Shown piece by piece: positions 44,225-55,640 of a stretch of DNA of 64,000 nucleotides (the stretch's first letter is position 1; each line of letters begins with the position of its first letter). Where the stretch lies: contig NC_068341.1 of assembly GCF_014633365.1 (NCBI RefSeq), forward strand, positions 1,054,001 to 1,118,000, read 5' to 3'. The notes under the pieces were generated by a model. The model was not told the DNA's origin and did no database searches. It worked only from the letters and a program-made list of their open reading frames with translations. The DNA comes from Diospyros lotus (taxonomy: Eukaryota; Streptophyta; Magnoliopsida; Ericales; Ebenaceae). A program made the translations under genes and the position numbers.

Positions 44225-44869
44225 AAATTTGTTTTATTTTAATTAAATTTGTTTTATTTTATTTATTTTATTTTAATTAAATTTTTTTTATTATAATAAA
44301 ATAAAATAAAAAATAATATAAATAAATAAATTCTAAATATCTGTATTTTAAGTAATTATAAATTAACTAATTTTAAATCATTGTAATTAAGTGTTGAATT
44401 TTTAATACTTAAAAAAATTTAAAATTTATTTTATTGAATTACTTAAAAATACGCATGTCTAAAAATCCTATCATCATTTAAAATAATTTTTTTAAATATA
44501 TATATCGTTACCTAATTCAATAAGATAAATTTAAAAATCCTATCATCATTTAAAATATATTCTTTTTAAATATATGTAATTATAAAAAATATATATTTTA
44601 AATGATGATAGAATTTTTAGATATGTGTATCTTCAAGTAATTTAATAAGATAAATTAATTAATTTTAAATTCTTTTAAGTATTAAAAATTCAACACCATA
44701 ATTTAAAATTTAAAATTAGTTAAATTATAATTACTTAAAATACAGAAATTTAAAAATTATTCATTTGTATTATTTTTTAAATTTATTTTATTATAATAAA
44801 AAATTTAATTAAAATAAAAATAAAAAAATATAAAAAGTCTTCTCGATTGCTGGCAGTCGGGGATTTCAG

Positions 44870-45035
44870 CAATCCCCGCACCTCGCGGTGCGGGGGTTGT
44901 TGAAACTCCCGCACCGTGAGGTGCGGGAATTACTGAAAGCCCCGCACCGCGAGGTGCGGGAATTGCTAAAATCCCCGCACCTCGCGGTGCGGGGGTTGCT
45001 AAAAACCTCCGCACCGCGATGTGCGGAGATTTTCA
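44870..45035. repeat. Five consecutive GC-rich palindromes
   Basis: Units of the type ccccgcacc-tcgc-ggtgcgggg (44874-44895) recur five times with a ~33-bp period. They are separated by 'gttgctgaaa'-like spacers and alternate between tcgc and gcga loop orientation. The left arm has a single such palindrome (44167-44188), so the unit has been amplified in the right arm only. Confidence 0.93.
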
Positions 45036-45439
45036 TGGTCGCGGCTGCCATGGCCACGGCCATGCTTTTGTGTGTGTGAGTGTGTATATATATATAGGTG
45101 TGTGTGAGTGTGTGTATATATATATGTGTGTGTGTGCTGGGTTGCTGTGTGTGTATATATATATATGGGTGTGTGTGTGTGAGCTTGCTAGTTGCATGGC
45201 TGCGGCTGCCATGGCCGGGGCCATGCTCTATATATATATATGTGTGTGTGTGTGTTTGTGTGTATATGATGTAGGAGGAAAAGAGAGATGCGAGATGATG
45301 GTCGGCGATGAGAGGTGATCGGAGAAGAGGGTTGGCTATGGGCTGTGGAGGGATAAAATAGGCATTTTAAAATTATTAAAAATTTTGATAAGACGTAAGT
45401 TATAAAGAGTAATTTTTCGGGTTCACGATAGAATTTTCC

Positions 45440-47440
45440 CATAGATAGATAGGACATGAAATCACCTGTTAAGTTATGTATACATGTTAATGGGTTAATA
45501 TCACTCGTTTAAGTATGTATGAGGAGGGAGACTAATTTGCTCCCACGCGTATAGCCTGATAATTGAGATTGTACATGTCTTAATTTGGAGAAATTTTAAA
45601 TTTAGTCATTATATAGTCAGTGTTAGTTTGTGTTCAAATTCTATTGTTGGATTTTGTAATTTAATTTTCTTACAAAAATTTTAAAATTGAGCTATGAAAA
45701 CTCTCAAAATAAGAAATTTCACATTTTGGTCCAATGAGAGAGTAATTTAGTTCATTTAGTTGTTACCACGATAAATGTGTTTTATCTTTTATTAATATTT
45801 TTTTCTAATTTTATATGTAATTATATGCAGTTAAGATAAATAAAATAATGAATAATTAATAGTTTCAAAAAAATTGTTAACTAAATCTCTTAATTACTAA
45901 AATTGGTTACAATATTTAGATAATTAATTACTCAAAAAAATTAAGTTTTAAAATGTGCAACTAAAAATAAATTAAACAATTTTTTAAATAATTAAAATTT
46001 AATTGATTAAAGACTACAATTTTTTATATTCATCTTGCAAATTCACTTTATTGAATTACTTCAATCTTGATTGATTAAATTATGAATTGTATTAATTAAG
46101 TATTTTAATTTACTTATTAATTTTTTTGTCTAAATTTAATAATTAAGTTTATTCAATTAACTTAATACATCGCTTTAGAAGGTAACACCTGATTGATATC
46201 CTGGCCAAGAGCATAGATTCAACGATTGGACATCTTGGCCATAGATCCGACGGTTGGACATGGCAGTATCAACGGCACAAAAGGTGAAGACAGATAAAAA
46301 CTATTCAAAATGACTAATTAGTTAGACTTAGTTCTCAAGAAGAATATGCTCTCTACCACAATATAAATAAATGATTATTGCCAACGATTTCTTCTTAATT
46401 AGCTAATGAAATATTAGACTATTTTATAGAGATCCTTAATTTGTAAATTAAATTTTTATATTAATAAAGATAAACAAAATAAATATCTTGCATCTAAACA
46501 TTTCTCTAAGATTGTGTTTGATAGCATGAAAAATGTCTCATCCAAATAATTGAATTCCATCTTTAGACACACTATATTTTTTTTGGAATTTAATTCCATC
46601 GTACAATCAATAAAGTATTTTTTGGTTCTTTTTCATAAAAAATTCCATCTAGGGAGAGATGATTTTTATATAAATTAGAAAATACTTTCCTTTTCACCTA
46701 AATGCTATCAAACACAGCCTAGGCATGGAAAATGTCTTATTCAAGAAATTGAATTCCATCTTTGATGTTTGGCACACTATATTTTCTATGAAATTCAATT
46801 TTATGGTACAATCATTAAAGTATGTTTTTGGTTCTTTTTCATGAAAAAATTCCATCTAGGAGAGAAATAATTTTTGTTTTTAATGTAAGTTAAAAAATAC
46901 TTTTATTTTCACCTAAATACTATCAATCACACCCTCACACTAAATATGATCATTTTTAGTAGACCAAACTCTCATGTATAACCCATAATCTCTCCTTTCT
47001 TCTCCAAGAGTTAAGATTGTTTTAGCCTTGCAAGCTCTCATGATAAAGAGCTTTTACTCTTCCATTCTGTTCTCTTCCCAGAAGAGCCACTTTGACACTT
47101 TTTTTTGTTTTTTTGATACGTTGTTGTATTAATGTGTTGTATTTTATGTTTAATATCATTAAAAGTATCACAAATACATGTTCAAATAACATTTCTGGTG
47201 GGCAAAAATGCTCGTTAAAATAAGGTATCATAAATAAAAATATTATTTAAATATTTAATTTTAACATTTAAAATAACATTCGTTCACTTATACATTAACT
47301 GGGTAAAAATATTAGAGATAAGGATATAGTGGGTATTTTGCTTACTCCACCGATTAGGCCGAGTGATTTTTTCGATTTAATAAGTATATTTTAGTTTAAT
47401 TGGTCAGGTAATTTTAGGATCTTTTTTTCTTTATTTCTTA
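45440..47440 (+). repeat. Duplicated flank (block B, third part)
   Basis: From 'tatgtatgaggagggaga' (45510) the sequence rejoins block A near 11220. A ~190-bp extra piece follows (45545-45735). Then 45740-46490 pairs with 11240-11930 and 46960-47430 with 11940-12280 and 12790-12910. 46500-46950 is an insertion relative to A, with two direct repeats of 'attgaattccatcttt' and 'ggttctttttcat' about 200 bp apart. No gene is seen. Confidence 0.75.
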
Positions 47441-47813
47441 GGGAGCGTTTGTTAATCAATATATGAGATGAAAAAGCTAAGATATGAGATGCATTTCAAA
47501 CTTCTATCATTTTCAACATGTTTGTTAAACTTATCTGACTATTCTTGAAAAAATTATTAATGAACTTTTATCTTGATATTTCAAGATATGTATATCTCTT
47601 CTCTCCCTCAAGATAAGCATATCTTGATCCCTACATATAAGAAGAAAATGACTCATGTGTCCTCTAATGCATTCCAAAGAATTTAACAAACAGGTTGATA
47701 AAAATTTTGGAATGCTTCTCAACTTTATCTTGATCATTCCATTTGTTAGTCCGAAAATTATTTCGGGATTATCTTGATACTCACTTATTTTGCTCATTTT
47801 AACAAATGCTACC
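47441..47813 (+). mobile_element. Harbinger/Tourist-type MITE in block B
   Basis: A 373-bp insertion with target duplication tta (47438-47440, 47814-47816) and terminal repeats gggagcgtttgttaa / ttaacaaatgctacc. It is absent from blocks A (near 12925) and C (near 50220). It is the same family as 12285-12653 but inverted and at a different site, so the two inserted independently after the block duplication. Confidence 0.88.
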
Positions 47814-48560
47814 TTAAAAGAGAATAAGTTAAAAATTTTAACTTAATAACATTTTCAATAGATATGTATTAGAATTATTAGTTGGAAAAGACCTTAATTA
47901 TTTAATAACTTAATGGAGAAGAAATCTGGAGAGAGATAGTCTATGCTTAAATTGTAAAAAACAAAAAAAGGAAAATATGTATGATATGAAATAAAAATGA
48001 ATAAATGATATTTTATTTTTTAAATAAATACTTTATTAATAAGATTTTATAATCTATAAATATAAAAAATATATATGAAATATATACACCCGTAGAAAGC
48101 TTCTCTAAGAAGGAAAAATGTGACCCCCCCAAGGGCACAATTGGATGGCAAATGAGAGAATAAGATCATACTGGAGGCCATCAATGTGGTTCGATTCCTG
48201 AGAGAAGCAAACTTGCTTCTTTTTAAGGAAGAATTTTGGTGGTGATATCAGTGAAGTCGACCTCACAAACGCTTGCCACTCAGACACATTTTGTGATTTA
48301 CCTAATAATAACATTGAGGGGTCGGAATTATTATCTCTAGATTAGTCGAGTGCAAGTTATCAAAAAAAAAAAAGAAAAAATGTGCATGCACATAGAATAA
48401 AGGCAATCCCGAAGATGGCAGAGGAAGGACAAAATCAGCCATAATTTCTTACGTTTAACAGACCATCGTAATAGGCTCCACAAGACGGAAGGCCACAAGG
48501 CCGTTCTCCCCTTGTACCTACCATACATCTCTTCTGCAAAGTGCATCCATGCCCATGCCC
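47814..48560 (+). repeat. Duplicated flank (block B, last part)
   Basis: Pairs with 12930-13125 in block A and with 50225-50660 in block C ('ggaaaagaccttaatta', 'gagagatagtctatgctta', 'gatggcagaggaaggaca', 'ggccgttctcccc'). It is interrupted by a SINE at 48123-48375. Confidence 0.85.
48123..48375 (+). mobile_element. tRNA-derived SINE in block B
   Basis: About 250 bp absent from block C (near 50510). It has a near-consensus B-box ggttcgattcc (48188-48198), an A-box-like gggcacaattgg (about 48133-48144), an A-rich tail (48362-48375) and a 9-bp target duplication aaaaatgtg (48114-48122, 48376-48384). Confidence 0.8.
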
Positions 48561-48599
48561 AAAAACACAAATGGAAACTATATTTTTATAATTTTTTAT

Positions 48600-49769
48600 A
48601 TGATAATTTAAATTTTTTATTAGTTTTATTACACTTTTAAACTTATATTTTTGATTTAATTTAAAATATATATTTTGACTTTTTTTGTGTGTGTATAATA
48701 ACTCAAATTTTTAGTTATTTTAATCACACTCTTATATTTATATTTTTGAGTCAATTTAATTCATGTACTTTAATGTGTGAAAAAAAAAAAAGATAAAGTA
48801 AGTTAAGTCAATTTAACTTTTTTTTTTATACATCAAAGTATAGAACTTAAATTTATTCTAAAATGCTGCTACAGAAGTATAATTGAAATAACAAAAGCTT
48901 CAAATTGCAAAATGAAAAAATATTAAAGTGTAAGAGTTAAATTGTCTAAAAAATATAAGTGCAAGAGTGTAATGGAAATAACCAAAAATTTGAATAATAC
49001 AAATATAGATTTGGTCAAACACAAATCTTTTCAAGTTGGGGGGTTATATGGATAAAAAAGTTTTCTTTTATCAATAATGATTTAGATGTAGCACTATTAT
49101 GGGTCTCGTTTGCTCAAAATAATATATTACAAGCATAAGAAAAATCACGACACCCCTAAACTTTAGTTATTTAGCTCCAGCACCCCTTAAATATTCAAAT
49201 TAGTCTAACCAATCCTGAAACCTTCTAAAATTAGCCATGATACCTCCTCAACTTTGGCCCATGAAAAGGTGTCGTGATTAGCGCAAAAAAAAAAAAAGAA
49301 TATATAAATATATATATTGAGGTAAATTAATATTGACATTTCATGATCTTTAATTATTAAATCCAAACAGCCTTTAAATGTTAAAATTTACCTAACACAA
49401 TTTGAACTTTGGACCATTGAGAGATGTCAAGGCTAATTTTAAAAAAAAATCAAGACCGATTAAGTGAATTTTAAAATTTAAACAGTATTTATATGTAGGA
49501 TAAATTTTAACCTATATATATATATATAGATAAAGTTTTGTTAATTTGTGTTTGTGAAATAATAAGCCTTTATATAGCCCTCTTTAGGTTATCAAAGTCC
49601 TTCACCTTGAAGGAGTCTATTTTTCTTTTATTTGGATTAAAACGGGTTTAAAACGGCCTTGTCACGAAGTTTTGAAACCTACCGCGGTCCTACGGCGGTA
49701 TGCTTGTTGCTGCAGACCCGTGAGTCTATTTCCCTTTTATTTCTCTTTTTTTTTTTTTGTGGTACCTTG
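48600..49769. other. AT-rich spacer
   Basis: No gene. 48590-48980 holds dispersed repeat sequence similar to 34140-34400. A 12-bp-stem inverted repeat aatcacgacacc / ggtgtcgtgatt (49143-49154, 49268-49279) marks a small foldback-like insert. 49640-49735 is GC-richer ('accgcggtcctacggcgg') and unassigned. Confidence 0.5.
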
Positions 49770-50660
49770 TGTGTTAATGTGTTATATTTTATGTTTAATG
49801 TCATTAAAAAAGTCACGAATTCATGTTCAAATAACATTTCTGATTTGCAAAAATGCTCGTTAAAATAAGGTATCATAAATAAAAATATTATTTAAATATT
49901 TAATTTTGATATTTAAAATAACACTAGTTCACTTATACATTAAATGGGTAAAAGTATTAGGAATGATTTAATAAAATTTGATGAATGAAAACTCACCCGT
50001 ATATATCTAAACTCATCATATTATGTCATTTGTACACAAGGTAATATATTTTAAGAATAATAAAATTTCACTTGAAATGATCATCTATTTCATCCAATAA
50101 GGATGTAGTGGGTATTTTGCTTACTCGACTAATTAGCCCGACTGATTATTTCGATTTAATAGGTATAGTTTAGTTTAATTGGTCAGGCAATTCCAAGATC
50201 TTTTTTTTTTTTTTTTCTTTCTTAGAAGAGAATAAGTTAAAATTTTCATCTTAATAACATTTTCAATAGACATGTATTAGAATTATTAGTTGGAAAAGAC
50301 CTTAATTATTTAATAACTTAATGGAAAAAAAATCTTGAGAGAGATAGTCTATGCTTAAGTTGTACAAAAACAAAAAAGGAAAATAGATATGAAACGAAAT
50401 AAAAATGAATAAATGATATTTTATTTTATAAATAAATAGTTTATTAAAAAATTTCATAATCTGTAAATATAAAAAATATATATGAAATATATACACCCGC
50501 AGAAAGCTTGGGCAAGAATAAAAAATCCGCATGCACATAAAATAAAGGCAATCCTGAAGATGGCAGAGGAAGGACAAAATCAGTAAAGCAGTAGAAGAAG
50601 CCGCCATAATTTCTTATATTTAACAGACCATCATCGTAATAGAAGGCCGTTCTCCCCCTG
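49770..50660 (+). repeat. Third copy of the sulfotransferase flank (block C)
   Basis: Colinear with 12110-13125 (without its MITE) and with 47120-48560 (without its MITE and SINE), and so the reference 'empty' copy for those insertions. It has no sulfotransferase coding sequence. The 101-codon minus-strand frame (50302-50607) is not conserved in the sister copies. Confidence 0.85.
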
Positions 50661-50729
50661 TACCTATCGTCCTGTACTCCATCTCGCTATCGATCTATCC
50701 CTCAAGAGCTCGCATTCATCTTCTTCTCT

Positions 50730-50757
50730 CCCCCCCCCCAACCCCCCCCCTCCCCCC
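50730..50757 (-). other. C-run cluster, potential G-quadruplex on the minus strand
   Basis: Runs of 11, 9 and 6 C separated by one or two bases, in a pyrimidine-rich stretch (50715-50770). Confidence 0.75.
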
Positions 50758-50889
50758 TCTCTTCTCGATCTATCTGTCCAGTACTCCATCTCCTGCCGAC
50801 AGTATGTGACCATCGTTCACCATTTGCCGTCATTCCCCACCATTTCAGTATATTTTATAAAATATAAATATGCACGAACTAAGTCTCTT

Positions 50890-53720
50890 TATCCTTATAT
50901 ATATAAAAGTAAAATAGTCACTACTAAGAGTTGACTTGCCCAATTTCTCACCTAAATTATGTTGATTTATTTATTTTTTTTCCAAACTATTATTGTGCTC
51001 ATATTAATTATTTAACAAATTTCAATGTAGCAGGTTTATTGAATATAGTAGATTTCAATATCAAAAAATAAATTATTTAATAATATTTTATTTAATTTAT
51101 TAAATACAACAAGTTTCAATGCACTAAACCAAAAAGTTAATTATTCAATTTATTAAATATAACAGGTTTCAATGCACCAAAAAATAAATTATTCAATAAT
51201 ATTTTATTCAACTTATTAAATACAATCTTTATTATTATATTTATATATATAAAAGTAGGATAGTCATTGCTAAGAGTTGACTTGCCCAATTTCCCACCTA
51301 AACTGTGTTGATTTATTTATTTTTTTCCCAAACTATTACTCTGCTCATATTAATTATTCAATAAATTTCAATATAGCAGGTTTATTAAAGATAGCAGATT
51401 TCAATACCAAAAAATAAATTATTCAATAATATTTTATTTAATTTATTAAATATAACAAGTTTCAATGCACTAAACCAAAAAATTAATTATTCAATTTATT
51501 AAATATAGCAGGTTTCAATACCAAAAAATAAATTATTCAATAATATTTTATTTAATTTATTAAATACAACAAGTTTCAATGCACTAAACCAAAAAATTAA
51601 TTATTCAATTTATTAAATATAACAGATTTCAATGCACTAAAAAATAAATTATTCAATAATATCTTATTCAACTTATTAAATACAATCTTTATTATATATA
51701 TAAAAGTAAGATAGTCACTTCTAAGAGTTGACTTGCCCAATTTCCTACCTAAATTGTGTTAATTTATTTTTTTTTTTTTCAAACTATTACTTTGCTCATA
51801 TTAAGTATTTAACAAATTTCAATGTAGCAGGTTTATTAAATATAGCAGATTTCAATACCAAAAAATAAATTATTCAATAATATTTTATTTAATTTATTAA
51901 ATACAACAAGTTTCAATGCACTAAACCAAAAAATTAATTATTCAATTTATTAAATATAACAAGTTTCAATGCACCAAAAAATAAATTATTCAATAATATT
52001 TTATTCAACTTATTAAATACAATCTTTATTATATATATAAAAGTAGGATAGTCACTGCTAAGAGTTGACTTGCCCAATTTCCCACCTAAACTGTGCTGAT
52101 TTATTTATTTTTTTTCCCAAGCTATTACTCTACTCATATTAATTATTCGAAAAATTTCAATGTAGCAAGTTTATTGAATATAGCAGGTTTCAATACCAAA
52201 AAATAAATTATTCAATAATATTTTATTTAATTTATTAAATACAACAAGTTTCAATGCACTAAACCAAAAAATTAATTATTCAATTTATTAAATATAACAG
52301 GTTTCAATGCACCAAAAAATAAATTATTCAATAATATTTTATTCAACTTATTAAATGCAACAAGTTTCAATGCACTAAAAATTGAATTATTCAATTTATT
52401 GAATATAGCAATTTCAATGCATCAAAAAATAATTTATTATTATATTATTATATATATAAAAGTAGGATAGTCATTGCTAAGAGTTGACTTGCCCAATTTC
52501 CTGCCTAAACTGGGCTGATTTATTAGCAGATTTCAATATAAAAAAATAAATTATTCAATAATATTTTATTCAACTTATTAAATGCAACAAGTTTCAATGC
52601 ACCAAAAATTGAATTATTTAATTTATTGAATATAGCAATTCCAATGCATCAAAAAATAATTTATTTAAACTTATTAAATACAACAAGTTTTAATGCACCA
52701 AAAAATGAATTATTCAATTTATTGAATATAACATTGTCAAACAAAAAAAAGTTATTTAATTTATTAAATACAATAGATAAATATTTAAGAATTAAGAAAT
52801 AAAAAAATATATATCTTACACATTAAACAACAGATAAAATTACCCTCCAAACTAGTGGAACGTCTTTAGAACCTATTTGTCAAACAAAAAAAAATTCAAG
52901 CTCCTTATGGCATCTAAATACAGCATATAGTGATTAAATAAAATATATAATTATTTAATTATGATTTATTCAATTGATTAAATACAACAATTTTAATACA
53001 TCAAAAAATAAATTATTCAATTTATTGAATATAACAGATAAATATTTAAAAATCCAACAGATAAATATTTTTTGGTGCAGGTTCCAATGCACGAAAAAAT
53101 AAATTATTCAATAATAATTTATTCAACTTATTAAATACAACAAGTTTCAATACATCAAAAAATGAATTACTCAATTTATTGAATATAGCAATTCCAATGC
53201 ATTAAAAAATAAATTATTCAATTTATTGAATACAACAAATAAATATTTAGCAATTAAAAAATAAAAAAATATATCTTACACATTAAACAATAGATAAAAT
53301 TACCCCTCCAAACGAGTGGAATGTCTTTGGAACCTGTTTGTCAAACAAAAAAAATTTCAAGCTCCTTCTGGCATCTAAATACAGCATATAAATATTTAGG
53401 AGTTAAAAAATAAAAAAATATATCTTACACATTAAATAGCAAATAAATATGATTGATGATAATTTCAATGTTAATTCAATATCTTACATTCAATTTATTG
53501 AATACAACAATTTTAATGCATCATAAAATAAAGGTTAATGATGGTTACAATGTTAATTCTTCAAACAAATAAATATTACCGAATGTACAACTATCAATTA
53601 AAACTAAGAAGGCGGAAACTTAATAAGTTGACTGTGCTAATTTTTTTTTCCCAAACTATTACTCTGCCTACATTCAATTTATTAAATACATGATGTTTCA
53701 ATGCACCAAAAAATGATAGT
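50890..53720 (+). repeat. Long AT-rich tandem repeat array
   Basis: Five copies of a leader 'tatataaaagtaggatagtc' followed by 'gagttgacttgcccaattt' start near 50900, 51245, 51695, 52035 and 52450. Between them lie shorter iterated modules ('caggtttcaatgcacc', 'aaaaaataaattattcaata', 'attttatttaatttattaaa'). Spacing is irregular (340-450 bp). From 52500 the modules decay but continue to 53700. The leader resembles the 5' ends of some plant Helitrons, which fits the Helitron remains downstream. It is non-coding. Confidence 0.8.
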
Positions 53721-54821
53721 TTCAATTCCATTAGATATGTTTTCCTAATGCTTATTATGGTTCTCATTAGTGAATTTTATACAGTGAAATAATTTACATT
53801 GTGTGAAAATAAATCTCCATAACAAAAATGACGTTATTTTGTCCACATAGATATGTGGACTTCAAGCAATTTGTGTGATATATATAAATAAGAAATATTA
53901 TCATATTGTAAAAAAACACAACTCATTGATAATAAATTAAATACAAATGCACATAAATCATTGAAAATCATGAATATGGACAAAAAATGCCACTTCACAT
54001 TCCCTGTGCTTCCATATGTCATTTAAGTCATGTATTCATGCATCGTCTTCCCATGCATACAGCTGTTGGTGAATTTAATTGATCCAATTTTTATTTCTAC
54101 ATATTCCTTCGGCATATCTAAATCATTTTATTGGCAGATTATCTCCTATATTTGTTCCATCCTAGAACTATCTCTTCACCACAATTTAGTTCTATAGATT
54201 TTTTAGAGAAAGGAATTCTGAACTTTTGGCTTTTTCGAATTTTTGCTGAAAGTTGACTTACAGGATGGCAGAGCTTCGTTCTAAATCAATAAAGCGTGCA
54301 AGGGTGTGTGTACAGGAAATAGGTAGATTCATTTTTTCCTGTTTTGTCCAAGGAATTGGTTTAAATTCGTAATCAAGAACTGGACAGAATATTATGAACA
54401 ATCCCATTATATATATTTTCCTAATGCTTATTATGGTACTCAATATTGATAAATTAATCTTACAAATCAGTATCTTTTAACTCATTTAACTGCTTCCACC
54501 TTACGTTGCATGTGCTAAGTCCGATTACATTTATGAACATTCTAATGGCTTCATGCTACCAATTATTGTTTTTTCTTTTCTTTTTTTATGTTTTTCTTTT
54601 TTATAAATTTTTTTCGTGTTTATTTTGTATTTGCACTAATAAAGTGATAAATAATCCATTTGTTGTGACGCTTTTGTTGTGTAGACTATGCACAGGATCA
54701 AGCAAACAATACATCACATTCATGGAATCACATGGGTGAGAAATACTTACCTGTTCCTGTAAAAATTAATTTTTAGAATTACATGCCGATGAATCATCTG
54801 TGAATCTGAGGTGCTATTTGA

Positions 54822-55640
54822 ATGACGCTCGCAGGAGGCCCTTCTGTTCTGCAACAGATATCAAACCCACGTGAGGGGACCGGTCAGTTTAAAGAATGTC
54901 GGGTCAATGTTGGCTCGCAATTGAAAAATACAAGTGAATATCAGACACGCACTCCGTTAAGTGTGATAACCAACGGCATTATGATTTACAAATTTGTTTT
55001 ATTTTTTCCAACCACCAAATTGTCTACAATTTTCACTAAAATATCTTTCATGTTACAATTGTTGAAAGGGGTCGGGATGAAAATTCGTGTTTTCGTAGTC
55101 CCGTTTCGATTTCTGGCAATAGGCAACGCCAACAACGCAGTGGCACGTTTGCGACTTTAGGCACGTTGTCGTCCGGCAAACACAACATAAGCAATGGACG
55201 TTTTGTCAGATCTATGCCCTCGATAGGATGCTCTACTTTAGATTATGGTGCATCGGAAATAAACTTTCAAGAAAATGATGGTTTACCAGACACAGGTTAT
55301 TCTTAGATTTTTGATTTATTCCATTTAAAAAAAAAAGAAAAGGTTTATTTTTTCAATTAATTCTTATTGCATCCCATCTTCATGCTGTATCTAACGAAGA
55401 TTTCTATATATTCACTTGAAGGTTCTGAACCTTCAAGGAATTTTGTTCAAGGTTCCATAAATCATGGCAATTCACTAGACGGTAATATTTATTCATTCTC
55501 TTTATTTCTAACTTATGTATGTTAAATCCGTGGAAGCTGTTATTTTTTCCTTTTATTTTATAGCCCTTTGTCTAATTGGTTATGCAGGTGGCGATGTTCT
55601 TTGTTCGGACATTCAGCCAACAGGTTAGTTTTCATCTTCT
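54822..55640 (+). pseudogene. Helitron N-terminal exons (remnant)
   Basis: Short coding-like pieces separated by intron-like sequence: 54822-54965 (...ISNPREGTGQFKEC..., TRTPLSVITN), 55090-55300 (ISNGRFVRSMPSIGCSTLDY), 55420-55485 (GSEPSRNFVQG), and 55585-55625 (GGDVLCSDIQ). The 'RTPLS.ITN' phrase and the exon pattern are typical of sequence upstream of plant Helitron proteins. Each piece ends at a GT-like donor, but a continuous protein could not be built. The assignment rests mainly on the helicase downstream. Confidence 0.5.

Larger units (their letters stand above)
43856..45439. mobile_element. Foldback Mutator-like element
   Basis: 1584 bp, nearly one giant palindrome. Strong terminal inverted repeats of ~145 bp (43856-44000 and 45293-45439; ggaaaattctatt..., ...cttctccgatcacttctcat) are followed inward by TA/TG microsatellites. 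Then come 'ggccatgg' and GC-rich palindromes, then AT-rich arms (44300-44560 against 44590-44800) that are again inverted copies. The centre is near 44575. The flanking duplication is catagata (43848-43855, 45440-45447), 8 bp perfect or 9 bp with one change. It has no coding capacity. Confidence 0.85.

Noticed and set aside
45019..45457. Tyr/Val/Cys-rich frames over 45.0-45.4 kb
   Set aside because: They follow the TG/TA microsatellites and inverted ends of the foldback element.
49659..49876. Overlapping 60-70-residue frames on both strands
   Set aside because: T-run and flank-repeat sequence; not shared with blocks A and B.
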